A stretch of 64,000 nucleotides of DNA, taken from CAVRUD01 sp963849635. Lineage in GTDB: Bacteria > Chloroflexota > Chloroflexia > Thermomicrobiales > UBA6265. The position numbers and the translations under genes are program-made. Shown one piece after another: positions 34,097 through 44,645 of this stretch (within the stretch, counting starts at the first letter, position 1; each line of letters opens with the position of its first letter). The DNA lies in assembly GCA_963849635.1 (NCBI GenBank), contig CAWKIA010000032.1, positions 124,001 through 188,000 of the forward strand, read 5' to 3'. The notes under the pieces were generated by a model. The model had not been told where the DNA came from and did not search any database. It worked only from the letters and a program-made list of their open reading frames with translations.

Positions 34097-36603
34097 CTAG
34101 TCAAGCCCAAGGCGGTGGGCGAAGGCGGAGGCCGCCGTGCGGCTGTTGACGCCGAGCTTGCTGTAGATGGACTGGAGGTGCCGGCTGACCGTCCGGGGGC
34201 TGATGTAGAGCAACGCGCCGATCTCCTTGTCAGACCGGCCGCTTGCGGTCAGACGGAGGACCTCCAGCTCGCGTGCGGTCAACCCGTGCGGCGCACCCAC
34301 GTCCGCCGGCGCCTCCGGGCCAGCCTGGATCTCCTCAGCGACTGCCGTCGCCAGATCGATCGCCTGCGCCAGCGGCATCTCTTGCCCGGCCGAGAAGGCT
34401 GCCGTGCTTGCTGTCTTGCCCAGCGACTTCTGGGCTACTGCCTGGGCAGCGGCTCGACGCGGCTGGAAATGCCAGGAATCGAGGATGCCAAGATCGAGGC
34501 GCATGGTCTCCGCCGCTCCAAAGAGGCGCAGCCCGAGCTCATGGCGCTCGGTTGCGATTGCGAGCTCGGCGATCGCCGCGATGCACTCGATGACGCCGCG
34601 CCGCTGCATCCAGGCCCATCTCCGCGCCAGGCTGGCCTGCAGGTACGCGGCCGCCCGCGTCAGATCCCCCTGCTCACGGGCGACGTCGGAGGCATCCCAA
34701 AGGAGCCCCGCCACCGCCCTGGCATTGCCCTCTGCCAGCAACGCCAGGGCTTCCTCATACAGAGAGGAGGCCGTATCCAGATCACCACGATGACGCGCGA
34801 CCTGCCCCTGACGGGCGAGAGCGATCGCCTCCCAATACCGGCGCTGCCGTCTCCGGCTCAGCTCCAATGCCTCGTCCGCGGTCGCCTGCGATGGATCGAG
34901 ATCGCCCATCACCGATTGCACCATGGAGACGTTCGTCAGACCATTGAGGAGCCGGTCGTCGTTGCCAGTGGCGCGCCCTAACCTGACTGCTTCCTCAAAC
35001 CACGCAACGGCGCCGACTTGATCGCCCCGCGCAAAGGCGATGTTGCCCAGGGCGTTGACCGCATGGAAGGTCGCGCCCGCGTCCCCCATGCGGCGGGCGA
35101 GCGCGAGCCCCTCTTCCGCCAGCTCCACGGCCCTGGGGTAATTGCCCTGGCGGAACTTCACCATGGCGCCTGCCCCGAGCGCTGCCGCCCGGGGAACAGA
35201 CTCCTCCCCTTGCCCGAGGCTAAGCAAGCGTTCAACCCATGCCCCGCCTTCCTCGACGTAGCCTTGTGCGTCCCAGAAGCGCCAGAGTGCCGCCACAAGT
35301 CGGTCTCCGAGGCGGGAGTCGTTTTGCTCTACCGCGAATGCCAGTGATTGCCGCAGGTTGGGTTGCTCTTGATCGAGCCGCCGTAGCCAGCGCACATGAT
35401 CTGGGCCGGTGATCTCGGCCACGGACCGCTCCGCCAGATCCAAACACCAGGCGGCATGGCGGCGATGAATCTCGCTGGCCTCCCCGCTCTCCGCCAGGAG
35501 TTCCAGCCCGTAGTCACGGATCGTCTCGAGCATCCCGTACCGCGACTCGCCGTCCGCCTCGTCGCTCCGGGTAAGCAAGCTCTTGTCGAGGAGCGAGCCA
35601 ACGCCATCAAAGACGTCAAGCGACGGAGACGGGAAGGCGGGTAGACGGGTAGGCGGGTAGGACGAAGAAGCGTCGCTTCCCGTCTCCCGTCCCGGCGACG
35701 GCCTCGGCGGCGTCGAACGTGAACCCACCGGAAAAGACGGCCAGCCGGCGGAAAAGCGCTCGCTCGGCATCGCTCAAGAGCTGGCAGGACCAGGCGATCG
35801 CATCGCGGAGCGTCCGCTGGCGGTCCGGCAGATCGCGCGCGCCTCCCGTAAGCAAGGCTGAACCTGTCGTCGATGCGACCCAACAGCGCTTCAGGGGAGA
35901 GGTGCCTCAGCCGGGCCGCGGCCAGCTCGATCGCCAGCGGCAGGCCGTCCAGCCGGGCGCAGATCGCGGCCACCGTCTTCCGGCCATCTTCGCTGTCCAC
36001 CAGGGTGGGCCGCGCGCCCCCGGACCGCGCGACGAAGAGATCCACGGCGTCAGCGTCCAGGGGAGGCACCCGGTACTCATGCTCACCCGACAGGCGCAGC
36101 ACCTCCCTGCTGGTTGCCAGGATGGTCAGGCCGGGACAGCTGGAGAGCAGCGCGGCCAGCGATGGCCCCGCCGCAATGACCTGCTCCAGGTTATCGAGGA
36201 GCAACAAGATCCGCGCATCGCTGAGGGAATCGTGCAGGCAGGTGACCAGGGCGCCCGTAGCGGTGTCGGCCAGCCCAAGTGCGTGGGCGATCGTCGGGAC
36301 GACCAGTGCGGGCTCACGGATCGCGGCCAGGCCCACGAATGCGATCCCGCCGGTAAAGTGGGCGTTGAGCCCCTCTGCCGCCCGGATCGCCAGCCGGGTC
36401 TTGCCCACGCCTCCCGGTCCGGTCAGGGTCAGCAGCCGCACGCCGGGTCGCCGCAGCAACGCCTGGATCTCCGCGACTTCCTGCGCCCGCCCGACCAGGG
36501 TCGTCAGTGGGGACGGCAGCGGCGCTGCCGGGAACGCCGGAACTCCCCCGTCGGGTGCCGTCGGCTCACGCGATTCGGGCTCATCGGCAAGCAACCGGAG
36601 CAT
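34097..36603 (-). CDS. LuxR-family NB-ARC/TPR transcriptional regulator, with frame breaks
   Basis: It starts at the ATG at 36603 (the frame also opens at 36681). The P-loop is LTLTGPGGVGKTRLAIRAA, Walker B is ILLLLDNLEQVIAAG, and LTILATSREVLRLSGEHEYR plus LDGLPLAIELAAARLRHL are hallmarks. A break near 35860 and a purine-rich insertion at 35622-35702 interrupt the winged-helix region (DAIAWSCQLLSDAERALFRR, FTFDAAEAVAG), after which VFDGVGSLLDKSLLTRSDEA, TPR repeats and a C-terminal LuxR helix-turn-helix follow (GLTARELEVLRLTASGRSDK, YISPRTVSRHLQSIYSKLGV). About 830 residues when joined. It is convergent with the cyclase-domain regulator and divergent from the methyltransferase, whose promoter it may control. 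Confidence 0.85.
35622..35702. repeat. Purine-rich minisatellite inside the LuxR regulator gene
   Basis: Units of the type GACGGGAAGGCGGGTA are repeated, then a mirrored CTTCCCGTCTCCCGTCCC follows, so the whole can fold back. It sits exactly between the ...AEAVAG and LDVFDGVGS segments, where homologues such as the regulator at 31350 have only a few linker residues. It therefore looks inserted. Confidence 0.65.
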
Positions 36604-36686
36604 GGCCTGACCTCGATATCCAGAACCGCGCTCCCGCGACGACGGTCGCGCTGGTCCCTGACCGTGAAGGTATCGACGCATCGCGA

Positions 36687-36845
36687 GTGCTCATCGCACC
36701 CTCGTACGGGTATGCGCAATTTACCCCATGCCGTCCTGGCCAGGTGGTGATCTGGATTGGCGAATTATTCGGATGTTGGCCGGCCGGCGCCGGTACAGGA
36801 TTGAAAGCGTTCGGGAAGACGTCGCCCGAACGCCTGCCGCGATCC
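36687..36845. promoter_or_regulatory. 159-bp duplicated regulatory element, copy 1 (GGGTA-N9-TACCC)
   Basis: The block shares long stretches with 38726-38885: GTGCTCATC, CGTACGGGTATG, GCAATTTACCCCATGCCGT, CGGATGT, and the hairpin TTCGGG...GTCGCCCGAA near the end, then GCCGCGATCC. An inverted repeat GGGTA (36708-36712)/TACCC (36722-36726) with a 9-nt spacer is identical in both. It lies between the LuxR regulator (minus) and the methyltransferase (plus). Confidence 0.7.
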
Positions 36846-36954
36846 TGTACGTATCCGTGCCTCGTCTCCCTTCAAATCCGGCAGCAGTCCCTACCGGCGG
36901 GGCGACCGTGCCCCGCCGCGTCTCGACCCGTCCTCTCGGAAGGAACACCTACCT

Positions 36955-37793
36955 ATGTCCGCCACCGCCACCATCGCCAGCCCATCCGTTACCTCGACCT
37001 CGCCGCCATCAAGTCTCGCCAGCAGAAGACCTGGTCCGCCGGCGATTACTCGGAAGTCGGCGCCACCCTTCAAATCATCGCCGAGAATCTCTGCGAGGCC
37101 GTCGACCTCCGCGCCGGCCAGCGCGTCCTCGACATCGCCACCGGCAGCGGCAACGCCGCCCTCGCCGCCGCCCGCCACTTCGCCGACGTGGTCGGCATCG
37201 ACTACGTCCCCGCTCTGATCGAACGGGCTCGGTCGCGGGCCGAGGCCGAGGGCCTCCCCGTCGACTTCCGCGAGGGCGACGCCGAGGCGCTCGAGTTCGC
37301 TGATGCCTCCTTCGATGTCGTCCTCTCCACCCTGGGCGCCATGTTCGCCCCCGACCAGGACCAGACCGCCCAGGAACTGCTCCGGGTCTGCCGCCCCGGC
37401 GGCACGATCGGCATGGCCAACTGGACGCCCGATGGCTACATCGGCGGCATGTTCAAGACCATCGGCCGCAACGTTCCTCCCCCGGCTGGCCTCAAATCTC
37501 CAATCCTCTGGGGCACCGAGGCGCGGGTCCGCGAGCTCTTCGGCGACGCGATCACCTCGCTGACCGTGACCAAGCGCCACTTCACCTTCCGCTACCGCTC
37601 GCCCGAGCACAGCCTGCAGTTCTTCCGCACCTACTACGGCCCAGTGCAGAAGGCCTTTGACGCCCTCGATCCCCTGGGACAGGCCCGGCTAGAGAGTGAG
37701 CTGCTCGACCTGATGGCCCAATACAACCGCTCCAGCGATGGCGACTTCGTGGCCCCGAGCGAATACCTCGAGGTCGTCGCCACCCGCCGCTAG
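36955..37793 (+). CDS. Class I SAM-dependent methyltransferase, one frameshift near the start
   Basis: AAGGAACACCTACCT precedes an ATG at 36955; after eight codons (MSATATIA) the frame shifts by one and continues QPIRYLDLAAIKSRQQKTWS. The SAM-binding motif I is RVLDIATGSGNAALAAARHF, motif post-I is VVGIDYVPALIERARSRAEA, and FDVVLSTLGAMFAPDQDQTA is motif II, followed by LLRVCRPGGTIGMANWTPDG. It is a UbiE/COQ5-like Methyltransf_11 protein of about 280 residues; the substrate is unknown. The duplicated regulatory element lies upstream and a strong hairpin terminator 30 bp after the stop. Confidence 0.88.
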
Positions 37794-37822
37794 CAGGGAA
37801 CTCCACCGGATTTCCAGATCAA

Positions 37823-37855
37823 CCGTCCCGACCCGAAGCTCGCGGGTCGGGACGG
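37823..37855 (+). terminator. 13-bp hairpin terminator after methyltransferase
   Basis: CCGTCCCGACCCG and CGGGTCGGGACGG form a perfect stem around a 7-nt loop, 30 bp beyond the methyltransferase stop. No clear T-run follows. Confidence 0.65.
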
Positions 37856-37902
37856 CTCCACCAACCCATCACCCCACCCAACATCGATGTACGGAGGTTC
37901 GC

Positions 37903-38605
37903 GTGGACTCGCGCCGTTTTGACGCTCTCACCAGGTCCCTCGTCGCCCCCAACACCAGACGCGGCCTCCTCGGCACGCTTGCCGCCGTAGGAGCGGTGCT
38001 CGTCGGTGCCCACTCCGTCGAGCGGGCCAACGCGCAGGTATCGCAAACCCAGTGCGGCAACACGTTCTGCGCGGCAAACCCCGCCAGTCTGCACGGATGG
38101 CTGCGTCTGCTGCATCTACGCCAATGGCAACTCCCGCTGCCGCCCACCAGGCGGATGCACCGGCGTCGTCACCTCACCACCCCCCACAACCACTCCGCCA
38201 CCGACAACCACCCCGGCGCCGACGACGACAACCACGACCACCACGAGCGCGCCGACGACCACGACATCCACGACAACGTCGACCACCCCAGCTCCGTCGA
38301 TTTGCACCATCAAAGACCTTGCCTGCGCGTCCTACTTTGATGTCTGCAGCGGTCCCGACTGCTTCTGCCGCCCCACCCCTGAGGGGGTGAACTTCTGCGG
38401 TCCGCAGTTCAGCTGCGGCACCTACGGCTACTGCAACACGAGTGCGGATTGCGGCCCCAACATGCGCTGCGCCCTCAGCAGTTGCTGCGGCCGGCCACCG
38501 GGCAGCCCCTGTTGCCCCGCGACCGGGGGGATCTGCTCCCCGATGGTCTGCGGCGCGGGCATCACGCCCGCGTTGGGGTCAGACATGTCGCCACCGGCCA
38601 TATAA
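37903..38605 (+). CDS. Tat-exported Cys-rich protein with Thr/Pro linker, one frameshift
   Basis: A GTG at 37903 (GGAGG eight bases before) opens VDSRRFDALTRSLVAPNTRR then GLLGTLAAVGAVLVGAHSVE, a twin-arginine-like signal with hydrophobic core. After about 60 codons the frame breaks (near 38085) and continues CVCCIYANGNSRCRPPGGC, then a Pro/Thr linker of about 45 residues (38190-38300), then a Cys-dense domain (CSGPDCFCRP, CNTSADCGPNMRC, SCCGRPPGSPCCPATGGICS) ending at 38605. The Cys spacing suggests several disulfides in a secreted domain; no family is recognised. It begins the exported-protein island. Confidence 0.65.
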
Positions 38606-38725
38606 GTGCGCTGGTAGACCGACAATCGTGATCCCTCCCCTCCGGGCGGTCCGTCCGCAGATCAGACGTGACGGATCGCCAAGGGACGCAACCATCCCAA
38701 GCAAAATGCCCGATCGACTATCCCG

Positions 38726-38885
38726 GTGCTCATCACACGTGCGTACGGGTATGAGCAATTTACCCCATGCCGTTCCGGTCACGTAGATATCCCGATTACG
38801 GGATTCCTCGGATGTGGGTCGACCGGCACGGAGTCAGGATAGGACATTGTTCGGGCGAGCGTCGCCCGAATGCGCGCCGCGATCC
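38726..38885. promoter_or_regulatory. 160-bp duplicated regulatory element, copy 2 (GGGTA-N9-TACCC)
   Basis: This is the partner of 36687-36845. GGGTA (38747-38751) and TACCC (38761-38765) flank ATGAGCAAT-type spacer bases, followed by CCATGCCGT, and the downstream TTCGGGCGAGCGTCGCCCGAA forms a clear hairpin at about 38850-38870. It lies 150 bp upstream of the first SpaA-like surface gene. Confidence 0.7.
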
Positions 38886-39037
38886 GGCTTCCATCCATGG
38901 CCGCGGCAGCTCTGAACCGATGCGTGCCGGTGACCCGCCCTTCAATCAACCCTGTCCAGGCTGAACCGCGCGACGCGGCTCAGCCACCGCATGCGACTGG
39001 ACGGATTCACCGGTCAATCAACCACCAGGAGTACCAA

Positions 39038-41622
39038 GTGAACGTCCGTATCCAACCTCGACGTGCACCTAGCCCCGGCGGCTTCGTCGTCCGCCACAAT
39101 CCCGCCCGGGCACTCGGCCTGATGCTGGCCGTCGCCCTCTTCGCGTCCGTGTTCACGTCGCTGGCCGGAACGCCACTTCAGGCGCTCGCGGCGGGCAATT
39201 CACCGGCCAGCCCGGAGCAAGCCACCTTCCAGGAGGGCGAAGGCGGCACCGGTGACGAGGGGACCGTAGAGGATCCGCCCGTCGTCGAAGAAACCCCGGT
39301 GGTCGAGGAGACGCCGGTCGTCGAGGATCGACCCCGGTGACCGAGGAGACGCCCGTCGTCGAGCCGACGCCCGACGCCGGCATCGCCAGCCTCCAGGGGG
39401 AGGATCCGTACCTTTCCCGGATCATCGTCTTCATCCGGGGCTGTTCCGAACCCTACAACGACGACTTCGCGCAACTCGACGCCAACTGCAAGGGCGTCCC
39501 GGGGCACACGTTCGATGTCTACGGCGTCGACAACGCCGGCAAGGGCACGCAGCAGACCGGCATCAACTACCTCGACGTCAGCGGCCTCGGCGGTGGCCAG
39601 TACACCATCCGCTCCTTCACGCCGAACGGCTACCGCTCGCCGACCGTCTTCTGCAGCCGCGGCACCTACCCGAACCCGCAGGGGCCCATGGTGGAGACCG
39701 TCACCTACGACGGCTACCTCGAGCCCACCCTGGCTCCCGGTGAGCGGATCGCCTGCCACTGGTTCTACACCCCGCAGGTCTACGGCTACGGTTCGCTGAC
39801 GGTCGGCTACTCCATCTGCCCGCCGGAAGACGCGATCCCCTTCCCGTTCGACTACGACACGGCCGGCATCAACGAGCTGGCCACCATCTGCTCCCTCTAC
39901 AAGGAGCAGCCGGTGCCGATGAAGATCTACAGCCATGCCAATGCCTTTAGCATGACCCAGTACACCAGCCCATCGAGCGGCACGGTCACGTGGACGACGC
40001 TCGCGGCCGGCGGGCAGACCCTCTCCACCGATCCACGGTCGGGGTACACGCCGCGGATGTTCTGCTACCACTCCGTCGGCGACACGGGCATCTTCGAGGC
40101 CCGCATCGAGAACTGGAACGCCACGATTGAGGTCAAGAAGAACGTCGGCTCCGCCTGCGACTGGTTCCTCATCCCGGATGACTGCCGGACGCGCCGCTCA
40201 TCAACGGCACCGTCGCGATCAGCTCCTACCACTGCGATAACGTCGCGGCTGACTTCGATCCCGTCCAGCGCGAGTCGCGATGACCTTGTCGCGGCCTGCT
40301 CCCCGTACGACGGTGATCAGGTGAGCTTCGACCTCTCCCACGCCGGGACCGGCGAGACCGAGACCCAGTTGACGGGTGCTACAGGCGACGGTGCGGCGCT
40401 ATTGGACCGAGGTCATCGGTGGCAACCTCACCGTCACCGGGCATGACATCGCTGGCTACGGCGAGGTTATCGCCTACTGCTCGTCCTACAACCCCGCCGC
40501 CCTGGTCTTCGAGAGCAACTACGTGGCGGTCGACGATGACGAACATGCGGTTCACCTACGAGCTCCTCGACGACTACTCGGTGAAGCTGCGACTGGTTCG
40601 CCATCCCGGCCACCGGGGGCGGCACGGTCACCGACGTCGAGGACAGCGACGACGCCGATCGTGGACGACGGCGAACGATGCGGATCACCGAAGAGGACGA
40701 TGACGAGGACGCCGAGGAGGACGACGATCACGGACGGCGCGACCGGCTCCGTCACCGTCGTCGCCTACGCTTGCCCGAAGGACACTGCCGCTCAGGACAG
40801 CATCGATGGCTACGCGGCGGCCTGCACCGCGACCCGCGAGGGTGCGATCTTCAAGCTCGACGGCGATCGCTCCGGCAACCCCGGCGAGCAGACCTCCGGC
40901 GCCGACGGCGCCGCCGCCTGGTCCGGCCGCGAGGCCGACCACTTCTACCTCTACGAGCAGGACGTGCCCGCCGGCTACGGCGCCCCGGCCATCTTCTGCG
41001 ACACCTACATCGCCCTCGACGGCCTGGTCCCTGACTACGCCGCCTACTCCGTCTCCGCCGAGGGACGGATCGAGTTCGACCTGGCCGAGGGTGAATCCAT
41101 CAGCTGCTCCTGGTTCGGCATCCCCGGGACTCATGGCACCGGCGAGACCAGCCGACGAGGATCGGGACGAGATCCAGGACGAGGTCCAGGACGAGAGCCA
41201 GGACGACAGCAACGAGGAGAGCAACGACGACGCCCACGACCACCGGCGAGGCCGGCTCGATCACCATCTACGAGTGGAGCTGCCCGGTGGGCTTCGATGT
41301 CGCCGCGCAGGACGCCAACCCGTGGATCGAGTGCGCCGTGGCCACCGACGATGTCGCGTTCACGATCTCTGGAGCCAGCGAGCAGACCGGCAACGCGCTT
41401 CCGGGCGGCATCGCCTGGGATGGCCTCGCCGCTGGCAACTACCAGATCGACGACACCCAGGCCGACGACGACGCCTCTGGTTTCGTCCTCGCCTGCCACG
41501 GTCTGACCACCTCCACGGCCTACCCGCTCTACAGCACCGAGTCGGGTGCGCCGCTGGAGATCGCCCTAGGCGCGGGCCAGCAGGTCGCCTGCCTCTGGTT
41601 CACCGTCCCGGCCGCGGCGTAA
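39038..41622 (+). CDS. SpaA-like modular surface protein 1, multiple frameshifts
   Basis: A GTG at 39038 behind AGGAG begins VNVRIQPRRAPSPGGFVV and a signal peptide (ALGLMLAVALFASVFTSLAG). A Glu/Pro/Val repeat region (PVVEETPVVEE) follows, then five modules of the pattern ..Y.CP....FDL.....G...T..G..G.......G.Y...E..GYG.P..FC......C.WF..P: IACHWFYTP, SACDWFLIP, CDWFAIP (frame-shifted near 40590), ISCSWFGIP and VACLWFTVP. Frame breaks lie near 39328, 40185, 40395, 40540, 40590, 40690 and 41150. An acidic Asp/Glu/Gln linker precedes the last module. No LPXTG motif ends it. The modules resemble prealbumin-like SpaA/Cna-B repeats. It is a paralogue of the next gene. Confidence 0.7.
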
Positions 41623-41678
41623 TCCACGTCCCCAACCGTCGCCGAGGACCAATCTCACGACGAAATACTGAGATCAGC

Positions 41679-41710
41679 GGGGCCGCGCCTCCCTACCGGA
41701 GGCCGGCCCC
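41679..41710 (+). terminator. GC-rich hairpin after surface protein 1
   Basis: GGGGCC-GC-GCCTCC pairs with GGAGGC-C-GGCCCC around CTACC, 57 bp after the stop. Similar hairpins follow the next two genes (44501-44531, 46342-46373). Confidence 0.6.
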
Positions 41711-41924
41711 GCCCCTGGGGTCCATGCGATCCACACAGCACGATCAATCACAGAGACACCGGCCGCACACCGCACCATCAACAACCCGGCCGGCGTCCAC
41801 GACACGCAAAGGAATCCAATCCATCATGGCCCCCCAACGTCCGAGCCACACTTCTGAACACGCGGATCAGCCTCGGCTTGAGCATGGACAGGTTCACCGG
41901 CCCAACAGTTACCAGGAGCACCCA

Positions 41925-44468
41925 GTGAGCTTCCGTACCCAACACCCACGAGTACCCCGGCCCAGCGGCGGAATTGGCCGTCCCAGCCCTATCCGGGCGC
42001 TCGGCCTGATGATGGCCGTCGCCCTGTTCGCCTCCTTGATCGGCACCTTAGCCACCTCTACCCAGGGCGCGCTCGCGGCAGGCAATGCCCCGTCCAGCCC
42101 CAGCCAGGTCTCGCACCAGGAGGGCGCGGGCGGCACCGGTGACGAGGGCACCGTCGAGGAGCCGCCCGTCGTCGAAGAGACCCCGGTGGTCGAAGAGGAC
42201 CCCGGTGGTCGAGGAAAGACGCCGATCGCCGAGGAGACGCCGGTCGTCGAGGAGACGCCCGACGCCGGCATCAACAGCCTCCAGGGAGGATCCGAACACG
42301 TCCCGGATCATCGTCCTCATCCGAACCTGTTCCGAGCCCTACGACGACGACTTCGCGAAACTCGACGCCAACTGCAAGTACATCACAGGGCACGAGTTCG
42401 ATGTCTACGGAGTCGACAACGCCGGCCAGGGCACGCAGCAGACCGGCACCTACTTCCTCGACGTCAACAACATCGGCGCCGGCCAGTACACCATCCGCTC
42501 GTTCACGCCGAACGACTATCGGGCACCGACCGTCTTCTGCAGCCGCGGCCCCTCCCCCACCCCGTCGTACGCCTACGGCCGAGACAGTAACCTACGACGG
42601 CTACTACGAGTTCGTCCTGGGCGCCGGCGAGGTGGTCGAATGCCAGTGGTTTTACACCCCGCGGGTCTACGGCTACGGTTCGCTGACGGTCGGCTACTCC
42701 ATCTGCCCGCCGGAGGATGCGATCCCCTTCCCGTTCGACTACGACACGGCCGGCATCAACGAGCTGGCCACCATCTGCTCCCTCTACAAGGAGCAGCCGG
42801 TGCCGATGAAGATCTACAGCCACGCCAATGCCTTCAGCATGACCCAGTACACCAGTCCATCGAGCGGCACGGTCACGTGGACGACGCTCGCGGCCGGTGG
42901 GCAGACCCTCTCCACCGATCCTCGGTCGGGGTACACGCCGCGGATGTTCTGCTACCACAACGTCGGCGACACGAGCATCTTCGAGGCCCCCATCGAGAAC
43001 TGGAACGCCACGATCGAGGTCAAGAAGAACGTCGGCTCCGCCTGCGACTGGTTCCTCGTCCCAGACGATCCGTCGGCCCAGGATGAGCTGCCGGATGGCA
43101 ACATCAATGGCACCGTCGCGGTCCAGGCCTACGCCTGCGGCAACTTCATCGACTCCGAGATCGATCCGTACACCGTCGGGCTCGACGAGCTGCACGACGC
43201 CTGCATCACGTACGACTTCACCGAGCTGCAGTTCACCCTTTCCCACGAGGGCACCGGCGAGTCCGAAACACGAATGGCCGGCGATGCGGGCGAAGGCGCC
43301 GCCATGTGGCAAGGCATCGAAGGCGGCAACGTGACCCTGACCGGGTCCGAAGTCCCCGGCTACGGCACGCCGATCGTCTACTGCACCGCGTTCAACCCGG
43401 CCGCCCTGGTCCTCGAGACCAACTACGTGAAAGTCGAGACCACGGGCCCGCGCTTCTCCTACGAAATCCCCGATGAGTACTCGTTGCAGTGCGACTGGTA
43501 TGCCATCCCGGCCTCCGAAGACGGCAGCGGCACGGGTGACGAAGACGGCGACGAGACGGTGACGTCACGGACGAGAAGACCGGGACCGTCACGGTCGTCG
43601 CCTACGACTGCCCGAAGGCAACCGGGGAGCGTGAGAGCTTCGCGGCCTACGAGGAGTCCTGCACGGCGACCCGCGAGGGTGCGACCTTCAAGCTCGACGG
43701 CGATAGCTCCGGCAACCCGGGCGAGCAGACCACCGGCGCCGACGGCTCCGCCGCCTGGTCCGATCGCGAGGCTGACCGGTACTTCCTGTACGAGCAGGGA
43801 GTAGCCGCCCGCCATGGCGCCCCGGCCGTCTTCTGCGACACCTTCATGGCCCTCGACGGGCTGGTTCCGAACTACGCCGCCTACGAAGTCACCGAGGAGG
43901 GGCGGATCGCATTCGACATCGCCGCAGGCGAGTCGATCATCTGCCGCTGGTTCGGGATCCCCAGCGCCGCGGCCCTTGATCTCGACGGGACCGAGGACCA
44001 GTCCGAGGACGAGGATCAGGATCAGACTGAGGACCAGGTCGAGGACGAGGATCAGTCCGAGGACAAGGACCAGGACGCCCCCTCGACCGCCGACAACACC
44101 GGCTCGATCACCGTCTACGAGTGGGACTGCCCGGTGGGCTTCGAGTCGCCGCGCAGGACGCCAACCCGTGGATCGAATGCGCCGTGGCCACCGACGATGT
44201 CGCGTTCACGATCTCCGGAGCCAGTGAGCAGACCGGCAACGCGCTTCCAGGCGGCATCGCCTGGGACGGCCTCGCCGCCGGCGACTACCAGATCGATGAC
44301 ACCCAGGCCGACGATGCCGCCTCAGGTTTCGTCCTCGCCTGCCACGGCCTGACCACCTCGACGGCCTACCCCCTCTACAGTACCGAGTCGGGTGCGCCGC
44401 TGGAGATCGCGCTCGGCGCGGGTCAGCAGGTCGCCTGCCTCTGGTTCACCGTTCCGACCGCGGCGTAG
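41925..44468 (+). CDS. SpaA-like modular surface protein 2, multiple frameshifts
   Basis: The GTG at 41925 has AGGAG upstream and matches the start of surface protein 1. The frame also extends to an ATG at 41826 (MAPQRPSHTSEHAD), which resembles the starts of the genes at 44646 and 46487, so a fused longer N-terminus is possible. A signal peptide (ALGLMMAVALFASLIGTLAT), a PVVEETP-repeat region and five C-WF-P modules follow, the third of them VLETNYVKVETTGPRFSYEI then LQCDWYAIP, the fourth IICRWFGIP after a Glu/Asp/Gln-rich stretch (EDQSEDEDQDQTEDQ), the last VACLWFTVP. Breaks lie near 42290, 42590, 43565 and 44145. A 390-bp stretch is almost identical to surface protein 1. Confidence 0.72.
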
Positions 44469-44500
44469 TCCACGTCCCACGACGGGAACTCACGTTCAAC

Positions 44501-44531
44501 GGGGCCGGCCGCCCACCTGGCGACCGGCCCC
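44501..44531 (+). terminator. GC-rich hairpin after surface protein 2
   Basis: GGGGCCGG at 44501-44508 pairs with CCGGCCCC at 44524-44531, with CGCC/GGCG continuing the stem. It lies 33 bp after the stop. Confidence 0.6.
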
Positions 44532-44645
44532 GCCTCCTGGGTCGATGCGATCCATGAAGCCCAATCTAGCCCTGGTGCGCCGGCTGCACATCGCACCGTC
44601 ATCACCTCGGCCAGGTCCACCACACCCAAAGGAATTCAACCCACC

